A DNA stretch of 64,000 nt, from assembly GCF_014699005.1 (NCBI RefSeq), contig NZ_JACWZY010000001.1:248001-312000 (forward strand), in the 5' to 3' direction. This DNA is from Spirosoma profusum. Its GTDB lineage: Bacteria; Bacteroidota; Bacteroidia; Cytophagales; Spirosomataceae. The position numbers were made by a program, and so were the translations under genes. Below, piece after piece: positions 36,357 to 45,177 of the stretch. Within the stretch, counting starts at the first letter, position 1, and each line of letters begins with the position of its first letter. The notes beneath the pieces were generated by a model. It was not told the DNA's origin. It ran no database searches and saw only the letters and a program-made list of their open reading frames with translations.

Positions 36357-37520
36357 CTATTTTCCAGCCAGATAGCGATGGCGGTATTCGAGTGGTGTAC
36401 ACCCCTTTATTTGCTTGAATTGACGGGCGATGTTTTTGGTATCATTGAGGCCCAGATCCATCGCAATCTCAAAAACGGCCTGATCGGTCTCCAGCAGTTT
36501 CTTGGAAAACTTTTCAATGCGCAGGTTCTGGATGTATTTGTAAATCGGATAACCCACAACCTGCTGAAACCGCATTTCCAGCGATCGTCTGGACAATGGA
36601 ACCTGCTTCACTACCTCGTCTACCTGTAAATTCTTATCGATATGCTGGTGAATGTATTTCAGTGACGACGCAATGTATTCATCATGCGTGGCGTAAATAT
36701 CGGTCGATTGGCGGGTAATGACTTGTGTGGGTTCGACCACAATATCATAGAATTCGGTTATTTCCTTACGTATCAGTTTATCCAGCAGTTGCGCAGCGTC
36801 GTAGCCACCTTTTTCGGCATCCTGCATAATACTAGATAGGGGAGGGTCTGATAGTTCGCAGAGAGTCTCATCGTTATCGACACCTAACACGGCTACTTCT
36901 TCAGGGATTCGAATGCGTGAATGTCGGCAGGTTTCAGTGATGTGCTGCCCCATACGGTCGTCACAGGTTAGAATAGCAATGGGCTTCGGTAAGGACGACA
37001 GCCATTTACTCAGCGAGCTGGGTTTGTAGTGCCATAGGTCACTCGAACTATATTCTTCATGTTCGAAATAATGCACCTGGCAACCCGATTGTGCTACCCG
37101 CTCATCGAATCCTTCTGCCCGCTCCCGCGACCAAACAATGTGTTTGAATCCATAAAATGCGAAATGCCGGAAGCCCTTCCGTAGAAAATAATCGGCCGCC
37201 ATCGCTCCCGTTGCCCGATGCGCACCCGTAATGTTTGGAATTTCCGTAAAACGCTCTTTGAAGTCCTGCGCAATCACGGGTATACCCGCCTGAACGATTT
37301 TCTCAACGCTGCTTTCGTTGTACAACTGCCCGATGATTCCGTCAGCCTCCCAATCGCGCGCCCAGTTCAGAATACCATCCACCCCCAGCGTTTCCCGGTG
37401 AAAAAGCGGCATCTGACAAAACACCCAGGGGCCATGTTCGCGGGCATATTTAGAAATCCCTTTCAACAGGCTACGGCTGTAATCCTCCGCAAAGTCGATA
37501 AGTAAAATGATTTTGTGCAT
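36357..37520 (-). CDS. XylR-type transcription regulator (periplasmic-binding-like sensor plus AraC DNA-binding domain)
   Basis: A 387-residue regulator. The N-terminal about 270 residues are a LacI/PBP1-like sugar-sensing domain (KIILLIDFAEDYSRSLLKGI, AVLGVDNDETLCELSDPPL), and the last about 105 residues are an AraC helix-turn-helix pair (LQVDEVVKQVPLSRRSLEMR, GCTPLEYRHRYL). This is the XylR arrangement, where a sugar binds directly. The start at 37520 is chosen because the fold begins at MHKIILLIDF; the open frame upstream reads into an intergenic repeat. It is the last gene of the minus run hexosaminidase-ROK-PafA-permease, so it probably regulates that run. Confidence 0.92.
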   Translation of the reverse strand: MHKIILLIDFAEDYSRSLLKGISKYAREHGPWVFCQMPLFHRETLGVDGILNWARDWEADGIIGQLYNESSVEKIVQAGIPVIAQDFKERFTEIPNITGAHRATGAMAADYFLRKGFRHFAFYGFKHIVWSRERAEGFDERVAQSGCQVHYFEHEEYSSSDLWHYKPSSLSKWLSSLPKPIAILTCDDRMGQHITETCRHSRIRIPEEVAVLGVDNDETLCELSDPPLSSIMQDAEKGGYDAAQLLDKLIRKEITEFYDIVVEPTQVITRQSTDIYATHDEYIASSLKYIHQHIDKNLQVDEVVKQVPLSRRSLEMRFQQVVGYPIYKYIQNLRIEKFSKKLLETDQAVFEIAMDLGLNDTKNIARQFKQIKGCTPLEYRHRYLAGK

Positions 37521-37526
37521 AGGATT

Positions 37527-37610
37527 AAAGAGCGAAAGAGTGAAAGGGTTAATAGTTGGCTCCGCTCTTTCACTCTTTCGCTCCGGTTCGGCGTCCCGAT
37601 TCACTCTTTA
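37527..37610. repeat. Family-B repeat overlapping the permease 3' end
   Basis: Units of AGAGCGAAAGAGTGAAAGG face TCTTTCACTCTTTCGCTC. The permease reading frame runs into this element and ends at 37570 inside it, so the last about 12 residues of the permease (KSESGRRTGAKE) are repeat-derived. Confidence 0.7.
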
Positions 37611-38835
37611 AATTAATTGTTGCATTCATTACTAACGGCTTGGCCCAGAGGCCTATACTGAAAATATAGCCTAATGTAATAAGCATAACCAGCATAGCCC
37701 AGCGTAAGCCAAACCATTCGGCCAGGCCTCCGATAATAAGCGGAACGATGGCGCCCCCGACAATACCAGTACACAAGATACCCGAAAAAGTGCCATGATG
37801 CTGCGGTATAGAATTAAGCGCCAGCGAAAAAACAATCGACCACATAACTGACGCAAAAAAACCGGTCGCAGGTAGTGCATAAAGTGCCCACTCTTTGGGG
37901 CCAAATAATCCCAGTAACAATAAACCAATGGCTCCTACAGTGAAGATCATCAGTACTTTACGACTATCGGCGAGTTTAAGGAGGACCAACCCTAGTACGC
38001 AGCCGATGGTCATCAGCCCCCAGAAATAGGCGACGGCCGTAGCACCTTCCGTAGCTGGATCGACGCCGTGATAAAGTTGCAGAAATTTCGAAATCCAGTT
38101 GGCAATACCTTGCTCAGTTCCTACGTAAGCAAAAATTCCCGCAAAAAACAGCAGCACCGTTTTGTTACGTAGCAGCTCGGAAAATACGCCCCCTACCTCA
38201 ATCCGTTCGTCATCTTTCAGTGTTACGTTGGGGAATTTAATTATGGCTACTACTACAATCATCAGTAACGTAGTGAGTGCGAACACCCAATAGAGCGATA
38301 CCCATTCGAAATGTACCGGTACTACGTTATTTAACCACTGAATCCAGAACGACGTATTGTTGGTATGAATATTTTGAACAAAATAGCTGTAAAGCAACGG
38401 ACTAAAAAAGGAAGCCGCCCCCGAAAACAATTGTGCCAGTACTGAATTAAACGCGAAATGTTCTTCGCCCCCGGCGACACGTAGCAATGGATTGATTGCC
38501 ACCTGCAACATCGCCATGCCAACGCCAATTGAAAACAGCGATGCCAGTGCCACCGAAAATTTCGGAATCAGCGCAAAAACCAGTGAGCCCAGAAATGCCA
38601 GAACGAACGCGCCGATCAGAACGGGCTTCTCCCGGTATGTTTCGACCAGAATACCGGATGGAATAGAAACACCATAGGCCACAAAAAACGCAAATGGTAG
38701 AAATCCTGCCAACCCGATACTCAGGTCAAAACTTTCGACTAAGTCTGGAATTATAGGTCCCAGAATATTAGTTAGAAACGAAATGACGAAGAAAATTAAC
38801 AGAATCAGGATGACAATCAACGTGTTTTGTCGCAT
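37570..38835 (-). CDS. MFS sugar permease, FucP-like
   Basis: A 421-residue protein with 12 predicted membrane helices. The segment FLPFAFFVAYGVSIPSGILVE and the central loop place it in the fucose/glucose-galactose permease branch of the major facilitator superfamily, which runs on proton symport in the inner membrane. It lies between the PafA-type phosphatase and the XylR-type regulator, in the same direction, so it likely imports the sugar released by the hexosaminidase. Its C-terminal tail is derived from an intergenic repeat. Confidence 0.9.
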   Translation of the reverse strand: MRQNTLIVILILLIFFVISFLTNILGPIIPDLVESFDLSIGLAGFLPFAFFVAYGVSIPSGILVETYREKPVLIGAFVLAFLGSLVFALIPKFSVALASLFSIGVGMAMLQVAINPLLRVAGGEEHFAFNSVLAQLFSGAASFFSPLLYSYFVQNIHTNNTSFWIQWLNNVVPVHFEWVSLYWVFALTTLLMIVVVAIIKFPNVTLKDDERIEVGGVFSELLRNKTVLLFFAGIFAYVGTEQGIANWISKFLQLYHGVDPATEGATAVAYFWGLMTIGCVLGLVLLKLADSRKVLMIFTVGAIGLLLLGLFGPKEWALYALPATGFFASVMWSIVFSLALNSIPQHHGTFSGILCTGIVGGAIVPLIIGGLAEWFGLRWAMLVMLITLGYIFSIGLWAKPLVMNATINLKSESGRRTGAKE

Positions 38836-38868
38836 AGGGCTTCGGGCATGGGGCGGAGGCTTTTAGGT

Positions 38869-40506
38869 TTATTTGAGGGCTTCGTGAACAGCGTTTCCGA
38901 CGGTGCCACTTGGCGGCAGAATGTGTAGTAAATTCGCGATGGTGGGAGCAATGTCCGCAATCGTAGTGTAACGTAGCGTTTCTCCTTTTGTAACCCCCCA
39001 GCCAAACAGCACAAACGGTACGTGCGTATCGTAGTGATAGGGCGAACCGTGATTAGTGCCGGTGCCGCCATTTTCGATCCAGCCGGGTTCAGGAATGAGC
39101 TGTATATCGCCACTACGTTTGGCGTGGGTCATATTTTTATACAGTTCAAGTATGTGCGAGTTCAGATTAGACGTACTCATACTTTTCAAATTTAGTACGT
39201 CGGCAATTCCCGGCATAGGCAGCAGGGCATCGCGAACAACGGTATGAACAGCATCGACCGTCAGCTTCTTTTTGGCCAGTACCGAACGATTCAAGTACAA
39301 CTGCGCATTCTCGAAGGCTTCTACGTAATCGTCAGTACCAAAAGCATCTGTCAGAGCTTTGTTGATAGCATCATTCACCTTTTTGCCGCTCAGCAAGCCG
39401 GCTGGCAGATTATGCTGTTTCCAGAAGCCCGGTACGTCCATTACGCCGTGATCGGCAGTTAGAAAAACGGTATAATTTCCCTTGCCGGTCCAGCTATCCA
39501 GAAACGAAAACAGGTTGGCAAATTCCAGATCGAGACGTAGATAGATATCTTCTTCTTCGACGGAATTTGGGCCAAACGCGTGGCCAATTCGGTCGGGTGT
39601 TGAGAAGCTAATTGCCAGGAAATCAGCTGCCTCACCTTTCCCCAGATTCTCGCCTTTAATGGCCGCAATCGCCATATCTTTGGTCATGGTATTTCCGCCC
39701 GGCGACGACAGGACAGCACCAAACGCATCGCCCGCCTGTGCCATCAATTCATATGGAAACACGGGTTTGGCGGAGCCTGACAATTTAGCTTCATAGGGTT
39801 GGTCATCGGGCGTGCTTTCACTGTATTGATCAATAGGCAAGAGTGTTTTCCAGCCCTGTTTAGCGTATTCAGCAGGGAGTTTACGGGCGTTTAATTCAGA
39901 AACCCATTGCGGTAAATCAGGTCGGTAGTACGTACTGGTTACCCAGTTCCCGGTTTTTGAATCGTACCAATACGCGCCTGAAGCAGCATGGCCAGCCGGT
40001 AAAATAGAGCCCCGATCTTTGACCGCAATTCCAATGGTTTTTGACCGAAATTGAGTGGCGATACGTAGCTGATCGGTAACTGTACTGACCAGCAGATTTC
40101 GGGGAGACATTTTCCCTACGCCGGCGTTTGTACTGCCCACCGTTTTAACCGTACTATCTTCGACGCAGTACACGCCTTTGTGGGAAAATGGATCATACCA
40201 TTCGTTGCCAATCATGCCGTTAATGGCTGGCAATGAGCCCGTGTACACAGCCGCGTGGCCAGCCGCCGTTACAGTATGGGCGTAATGATAATGATTGTTT
40301 CGACAGTTGAAACCTTCGTTCAACATTCGTTTAAAACCACCTTCACTGTATTTATTGTAAAATCGGTAGAGGTAATCGTAACGCATTTGATCGACAACAA
40401 TACCGACCACTAATTTGGGTTGCGGTAACTTCGTCTTGCGGCCATCCTGCGCCTTAACCAGTAACGGTAGCGCAACGTAGAGAATAGGGAAAAGAAATTT
40501 CTTCAT
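38869..40506 (-). CDS. PafA-type alkaline phosphatase
   Basis: A 545-residue secreted phosphatase (signal cut near LVKAQ). Active-site residues of PafA are in place: D39 in VVDQMRYD, nucleophile T80 in TVTAAGHA, N101 in GNEWYD, the VKDR pair of Lys and Arg, TADHGVMDVP and HGSPYHYDTHVP. PafA enzymes are periplasmic phosphomonoesterases not repressed by phosphate and are common in Bacteroidota. It sits between ROK kinase and permease in a minus operon, suggesting it strips phosphate from sugar phosphates before uptake. Confidence 0.93.
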   Translation of the reverse strand: MKKFLFPILYVALPLLVKAQDGRKTKLPQPKLVVGIVVDQMRYDYLYRFYNKYSEGGFKRMLNEGFNCRNNHYHYAHTVTAAGHAAVYTGSLPAINGMIGNEWYDPFSHKGVYCVEDSTVKTVGSTNAGVGKMSPRNLLVSTVTDQLRIATQFRSKTIGIAVKDRGSILPAGHAASGAYWYDSKTGNWVTSTYYRPDLPQWVSELNARKLPAEYAKQGWKTLLPIDQYSESTPDDQPYEAKLSGSAKPVFPYELMAQAGDAFGAVLSSPGGNTMTKDMAIAAIKGENLGKGEAADFLAISFSTPDRIGHAFGPNSVEEEDIYLRLDLEFANLFSFLDSWTGKGNYTVFLTADHGVMDVPGFWKQHNLPAGLLSGKKVNDAINKALTDAFGTDDYVEAFENAQLYLNRSVLAKKKLTVDAVHTVVRDALLPMPGIADVLNLKSMSTSNLNSHILELYKNMTHAKRSGDIQLIPEPGWIENGGTGTNHGSPYHYDTHVPFVLFGWGVTKGETLRYTTIADIAPTIANLLHILPPSGTVGNAVHEALK

Positions 40507-40523
40507 AACTAGTAACGATTGAG

Positions 40524-41360
40524 TCAGACCAACTGCCGAACTAACGCAGCGGCTCCTAATAAGGCAATATTTTCGTTTTCAGACTGAAAAATCTTCAATC
40601 GACGTAACGTTACAGGAAAAGCAAAATCAGACATACTTTCAAACATAGTCGATTTGAAAAGTGGGTACGCTTTTGCAATGGAACCGCCCAGAATAATTAC
40701 CTCTGGGTCGTAGGTATACAACACCACTTTGACGGCGTTGCCGAAATGTTTTCCGAACTCCTTCCACAAACTAAGCGCTTTTTCATCGCCTTGAAGAGCC
40801 GCCTGATTGGCTTCTCTGGCTGTTGTTCCGTGGACAACTTCAAAGAAATCGCCAGCGGCATACGACTCGATATTTTTATCGAGGTAGGGCAACAGACCAA
40901 TTTCGCCAGCACCGCAATTACTCCCGGTATATAATTGATTATCAGCGATAATTCCAGAGCCGAGCCCGGTTCCAATCGCCATTCCTACCGCCGACCGATA
41001 CCCTTGCGCCATACCAAACTGATGCTCGCCGAGGATAAAACAGTTCACATCATTATTGACGAAAACCGGTATATCAAACTCTTTTTCCAGAATGTCTCGC
41101 AGCGCCACTTCTTCCCAGGAGGGAATATTTGCTACGTTATAGACTACGCCCTGCTCAATGTCGACCACCGACGGAACGCCGATACCAATACTGCTGACAG
41201 CCGGCTCGATGAACGGTCGAATCAAATCCATCAATTGCGTTAACGTCGCCGAAAGGGAATCTTTCTGTTCCAACACTTTGCTTCTTTGGTGAAGGATAAC
41301 CCCGTTCCTGACCAGTCCTACCCGCACATTTGTTCCGCCTAAATCAACCCCGATAGTCAT
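40524..41360 (-). CDS. ROK-family sugar kinase without the usual zinc motif
   Basis: A 278-residue cytoplasmic kinase. The phosphate-1 motif GVDLGGTNVRVGLV, the glycine-rich GMAIGTGLGSGII and the adenosine region IILGGSIAKAYP are clear. The classical ROK zinc motif (CxCGxxGC) is missing: after the CGAGEIG turn comes LLPYLDKNIESYAAGDFFE. It lies 18 bases from the PafA-type gene and 56 from the hexosaminidase gene. N-acetylglucosamine or glucose is a likely substrate from context. Confidence 0.88.
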   Translation of the reverse strand: MTIGVDLGGTNVRVGLVRNGVILHQRSKVLEQKDSLSATLTQLMDLIRPFIEPAVSSIGIGVPSVVDIEQGVVYNVANIPSWEEVALRDILEKEFDIPVFVNNDVNCFILGEHQFGMAQGYRSAVGMAIGTGLGSGIIADNQLYTGSNCGAGEIGLLPYLDKNIESYAAGDFFEVVHGTTAREANQAALQGDEKALSLWKEFGKHFGNAVKVVLYTYDPEVIILGGSIAKAYPLFKSTMFESMSDFAFPVTLRRLKIFQSENENIALLGAAALVRQLV

Positions 41361-41415
41361 GTTGGAAAACTATGTTTGTACGTAATAACTTGATAACCTG
41401 TATGGTTATTAACTC

Positions 41416-43995
41416 TTATAGATTTACCACCGCCGACCGGCTCGACCGACCGGCAGCATCAAAACTTTTTAATTTTACTGTGCCGGAAACCTTCACGGGT
41501 TTTGCGTATACCGTTGATTGCGCAGTCGGTTCAGAACCGTCGGTGGTATAACGAATGGCAAGACCCGGTAATTCGACATTTGCCTTTAACAAGCCGTTTT
41601 CGATAATAGCGCCGGGCAAAGGTAACCGGTAATTGTATCCGCTATTGATACGTGCCAAACGCGGTAAATCTTTTTGCGCTAACGTATTGGCAAATACGTT
41701 CCAGCCTGTATCCATCGCTTTTTCGCGGGCTTCGCGGTTTTCGATGGTTTCCCACGAACGTTCGGGGGCCCAGGCACTTTCGGCAAAACCCAGCAATTTG
41801 GGCAAAATGTCGTACTCTGCCATTTCGCGACCTTTCACGGTTTCGCTCCAGAGCTGCGACTCGATTCCCCGGATATTTTTGCGTGCTTCCGGTTTCATAC
41901 GTTCCAATCCTGTAAACGTAAGGGGTTTCCCCATAGCTGTCCGATACGTTGTCTTGAACATATCGTAGGGCGCAAAAGCCCAGTTATTCCGCGTATCGAC
42001 GTAGCCAGCCCAATACAAACCCGGCTCCTGTGGGTCGTTGTTATAGGACATATCGAAGTAGAAATTCGATACGTTGCAGAGCACGACTGGATACCCCGCA
42101 TTCACCAGTCGGTTGCCCAAATCAATATCGAACAGATTGTTCCAGACGTAAGGCACTACGTTCTTGCCCACAAATTCAGGATTCGGTACGTATTTTCCGT
42201 CGGCGGTTTTATTCAGGATGGCTTCCTCCCACGCATGGACTTCCAGATTCCGTTTGGCAAGTCGTTCGCGTAATTTTCGGAAGAAATACGTCTGTAAATT
42301 TTTCGGATCTTTTATGGTCGGATTCTCTTTCAGAATTTTCGCAGCCTCCGGTGATTTTGTCCAGACGCCTTCGGGCACTTCGTCGCCACCGGCGTGCATG
42401 ACGTCCATCGGCAAACCAGCTTCTTTGTACATTTTGGTGATTTCGTCTACCACTTTTTCGTAGAAATGATACGTCGATTCACGCCCAACGCTCACTACGT
42501 TATCTTTATAACCCTGCGCCGACAGATAGACCGATTTATCGTCAGGATCGATGAGCCGATATTCATTGGCTTCCTGCTCTTTACCTTCCTTCATAAGCCG
42601 CTGATAACGAGCTTCCATTGCCTTGATAGCTGCCCGCGCATGGCCCGGTAAATTCAGTTCAGGAATAACCTTGATATGGCGCTCTTTGGCGTATTTCAGA
42701 ATTTCGATGAAATCGGCTTTGGTATAAAAACCACTACCATGTTTACCTTCAGCGTACGCTTTCGGTCCCGAACCATAGGCAGGATGCAGTACAGGCGTGT
42801 CTTTCCCCGACGTATGTTCGCGTTGAGCACCTACCTGCGTTAGCTCGGGTAAACCATCGATTTCGAGCCGCCAGCCCTCGTCTTCAGTGGTGTAAAACAG
42901 GAAATGATTGATTTTGTAAAAAGCCAGCAAATCGAGGAGCCGCAAAATGGTTTCTTTCGTCTGGAAATTCCGGCTGACATCCAGATGCAATCCCCGGAAA
43001 TGGAATCGGGGCGCATCCTCAATCTGCGTATAGGGTAACGTAACGTTTGACGATGGATTCAGATACGTAGCAGTCGGTATCAATGCCAGCAAACTCTGAA
43101 TACCATAGAAAACACCAGCGGCATCGCTTCCTGTAATCGAAACGCCTTTGCCGTCGATGGTAAGCTGGTACGCTTCCTGACCTATGCCTTTTCCGTTAAC
43201 TGAACCTGTTTTCAGGGAAATTCCCTTCGCTGCCGATGCTCCCGAAGCGACAGAAAAATCTTTACCTGTCAATGCTTTCAATTTTTGACTCAGCAGTTTA
43301 GCTTCGTTTTCAAGCCCTCTGTCTGCATAAATGGATAATGACGCATCGAACGCCAGCGTTCCGGGCAACGTAGTGATTTTAACGGGCGACGGAATGATTT
43401 TCTGCAATTGGCTGGCTGGTAACAACGTAGCATTCAGATTGTTGCGATACGTATTTTCGGGACTTGCCAGCGCATACATATCTCCGGGGCCACGTAGCAT
43501 CTGCTCTTTACGCGTAAAAGGCTTAATAGTGTAGTCGGCGATTTCGGCCATTGATTCTTCCTTGCCCTGCGCATCATACATAACAACGTAGAGGCCCAAC
43601 GGTGCGTCGGTAACTTTGGTAACGGCTTCGGTACCTTCGTATTTAACCTCGGTCGATGCGCCCGGTTTCAGGCTAAATCCTTTGTTAGGTACCAGTTTAT
43701 ACCAGTCGCCATTGATGTGCTGAACGGTAGCGGATTGTGGATTTTTGGCTGGAAGAATTGGTCGGGGCGACATATTGAAAAACAACGCCCAGTTGGTATC
43801 GGTCAATTCCCGGTCGCTGTTGTTTGTCAGGTTGAAACGCGCTTCGAACCCGTCTTTAACCGCGGTGAAATTGCTAACCAGCTCCCACGAAACAGCCAGT
43901 TGCTTTCCTGTTTCACTTCCTTCCTTCGCCGTACGCTGACAGCTCACACCAAGAATAAAAAGCAACGACAGAATAACGTAGAAGCCAGCACGCAT
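41416..43995 (-). CDS. GH20 beta-N-acetylhexosaminidase, lipoprotein
   Basis: An 859-residue enzyme. Lipobox LGVSC near residue 19 makes it an outer-membrane or periplasmic lipoprotein. Residues about 30-165 are the CHB_HEX carbohydrate-binding domain, about 200-330 the GH20 N-terminal domain, then the TIM barrel with LHLDVSRNF and the catalytic pair D538-E539 in HAGGDEVPEGVW. The last about 80 residues are an FN3/CHB_HEX_C-like domain (IRYTTDGSEPT). It removes terminal N-acetylhexosamine from glycans. It heads the minus operon with ROK kinase, PafA-type phosphatase, permease and regulator. Confidence 0.94.
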   Translation of the reverse strand: MRAGFYVILSLLFILGVSCQRTAKEGSETGKQLAVSWELVSNFTAVKDGFEARFNLTNNSDRELTDTNWALFFNMSPRPILPAKNPQSATVQHINGDWYKLVPNKGFSLKPGASTEVKYEGTEAVTKVTDAPLGLYVVMYDAQGKEESMAEIADYTIKPFTRKEQMLRGPGDMYALASPENTYRNNLNATLLPASQLQKIIPSPVKITTLPGTLAFDASLSIYADRGLENEAKLLSQKLKALTGKDFSVASGASAAKGISLKTGSVNGKGIGQEAYQLTIDGKGVSITGSDAAGVFYGIQSLLALIPTATYLNPSSNVTLPYTQIEDAPRFHFRGLHLDVSRNFQTKETILRLLDLLAFYKINHFLFYTTEDEGWRLEIDGLPELTQVGAQREHTSGKDTPVLHPAYGSGPKAYAEGKHGSGFYTKADFIEILKYAKERHIKVIPELNLPGHARAAIKAMEARYQRLMKEGKEQEANEYRLIDPDDKSVYLSAQGYKDNVVSVGRESTYHFYEKVVDEITKMYKEAGLPMDVMHAGGDEVPEGVWTKSPEAAKILKENPTIKDPKNLQTYFFRKLRERLAKRNLEVHAWEEAILNKTADGKYVPNPEFVGKNVVPYVWNNLFDIDLGNRLVNAGYPVVLCNVSNFYFDMSYNNDPQEPGLYWAGYVDTRNNWAFAPYDMFKTTYRTAMGKPLTFTGLERMKPEARKNIRGIESQLWSETVKGREMAEYDILPKLLGFAESAWAPERSWETIENREAREKAMDTGWNVFANTLAQKDLPRLARINSGYNYRLPLPGAIIENGLLKANVELPGLAIRYTTDGSEPTAQSTVYAKPVKVSGTVKLKSFDAAGRSSRSAVVNL

Positions 43996-44079
43996 AAATA
44001 GTCAGGTTAAGTAGCCTTAATAGTACGGAAATCAGTACTAAAGATACTATTGCCGGAACTGTGCTTTTTTCACTTTTTA
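43996..44079. other. Short divergent promoter region of the amino-sugar operons
   Basis: Only 84 bp separate the hexosaminidase (minus) from the acyltransferase (plus). Both promoters and any XylR site must overlap here or extend into the genes. On the minus strand a TATCTTTA box resembles the Bacteroidota -7 element (TAnnTTTG), but no -33 TTG is properly placed. Confidence 0.4.
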
Positions 44080-45177
44080 ATGACACAACAACCTACCCGA
44101 CTCATTTCGTTAGATGCGCTACGTGGCTTTACTATTGCAGCCATGATTGTGGCGAATTTCCCGGGAAGTGAAGAATATGTGTATTTTACGTTACGTCATA
44201 CCAAATGGAATGGTCTGTCTTTCACGGACTTAATTGCCCCGACGTTTCTGTTTATTGTTGGTGTGTCCATTGCGCTGGCGTATGCGAAGAAACTGACAGA
44301 TGGCAGCCCCAAAGGTGAGCTGTACCGAAAAATCATAATTCGGTCGTTGAAGATTTTCGCGGTGGGTATGTTCCTGAACATGATGCCTGATTTCGATTTT
44401 TCGACCGTGCGCTGGACGGGAACACTGCACCGGATTGCCATTGTGTTTCTGGTCTGCGGTATTTTATTCCTGAACACAACCTGGAAACAGCAACTCTGGA
44501 TTGGCATCATTACGTTGGTCGCCTACTGGTTAGCCATGACCCTAATTCCTACTCCCGATGTAGGCTACGTCATCCTGGAACCTGGTCAAAATCTGGCTGC
44601 CTGGCTCGACCGAAAGTTTTTGCCTGGCCGTATGTGGCAGGGCACCTGGGACCCCGAAGGTATTCTTAGTACGTTCCCATCCATCGTAACGACAATCACA
44701 GGAATGCTGGCTGGTCGTTTTATGCTTACTAAAACTACGCCTACTGAAAAAGTCTCGTATCTGATGACCGCCGGACTGTTTACGGCAGCTACGGGTTATT
44801 TCTGGGGGTTGACATTTCCCGTCAACGAAAATCTCTGGACCAGTTCATTTGTACTCGTTACGTCGGGCTTTGCGGCTATGTTATTGGGGGCTGTTTACTT
44901 CCTGGTCGATGTGCTGGGCCATACAAAGGGTACCAAGACCGGCATCATTTTCGGCGCTAATGCTATCACTGTATACGTACTGGCTGACATTTTTGCCTTG
45001 TTTTTTTATCGATTTAAGTTCGGTGCCCAATCGCTGAATGAACACGTAGTGGACGGCTTAATTTCGATTGGTGTACAACCTGAATTGGCGAGTTTGCTTT
45101 ACGCGCTGTTTTTTATCGGCATCAATTTTATTCCGGCCTACCTCCTTTACCAGCGAAAGATTTTCATCAAACTATGA
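44080..45177 (+). CDS. HGSNAT-like membrane acyltransferase (copy 2)
   Basis: A 365-residue protein with about ten membrane helices. It starts RLISLDALRGFTIAAMIVAN, the same family mark as the copy at 35.2 kb, and shares WTSSFVLVT and the GMxAG turn. The ATG at 44080 is preferred over TTG 44050 because it puts the family motif near the N-terminus. It overlaps the following glycosidase-like gene by four bases (ATGA), so the two are translationally coupled. Divergent from GH20; amino-sugar acetylation is inferred. Confidence 0.87.
   Translation: MTQQPTRLISLDALRGFTIAAMIVANFPGSEEYVYFTLRHTKWNGLSFTDLIAPTFLFIVGVSIALAYAKKLTDGSPKGELYRKIIIRSLKIFAVGMFLNMMPDFDFSTVRWTGTLHRIAIVFLVCGILFLNTTWKQQLWIGIITLVAYWLAMTLIPTPDVGYVILEPGQNLAAWLDRKFLPGRMWQGTWDPEGILSTFPSIVTTITGMLAGRFMLTKTTPTEKVSYLMTAGLFTAATGYFWGLTFPVNENLWTSSFVLVTSGFAAMLLGAVYFLVDVLGHTKGTKTGIIFGANAITVYVLADIFALFFYRFKFGAQSLNEHVVDGLISIGVQPELASLLYALFFIGINFIPAYLLYQRKIFIKL

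Noticed and set aside
37521..37604. N-terminal extension of the XylR-type regulator
   Set aside because: It would be translated from a family-B repeat and overlap the permease gene end.
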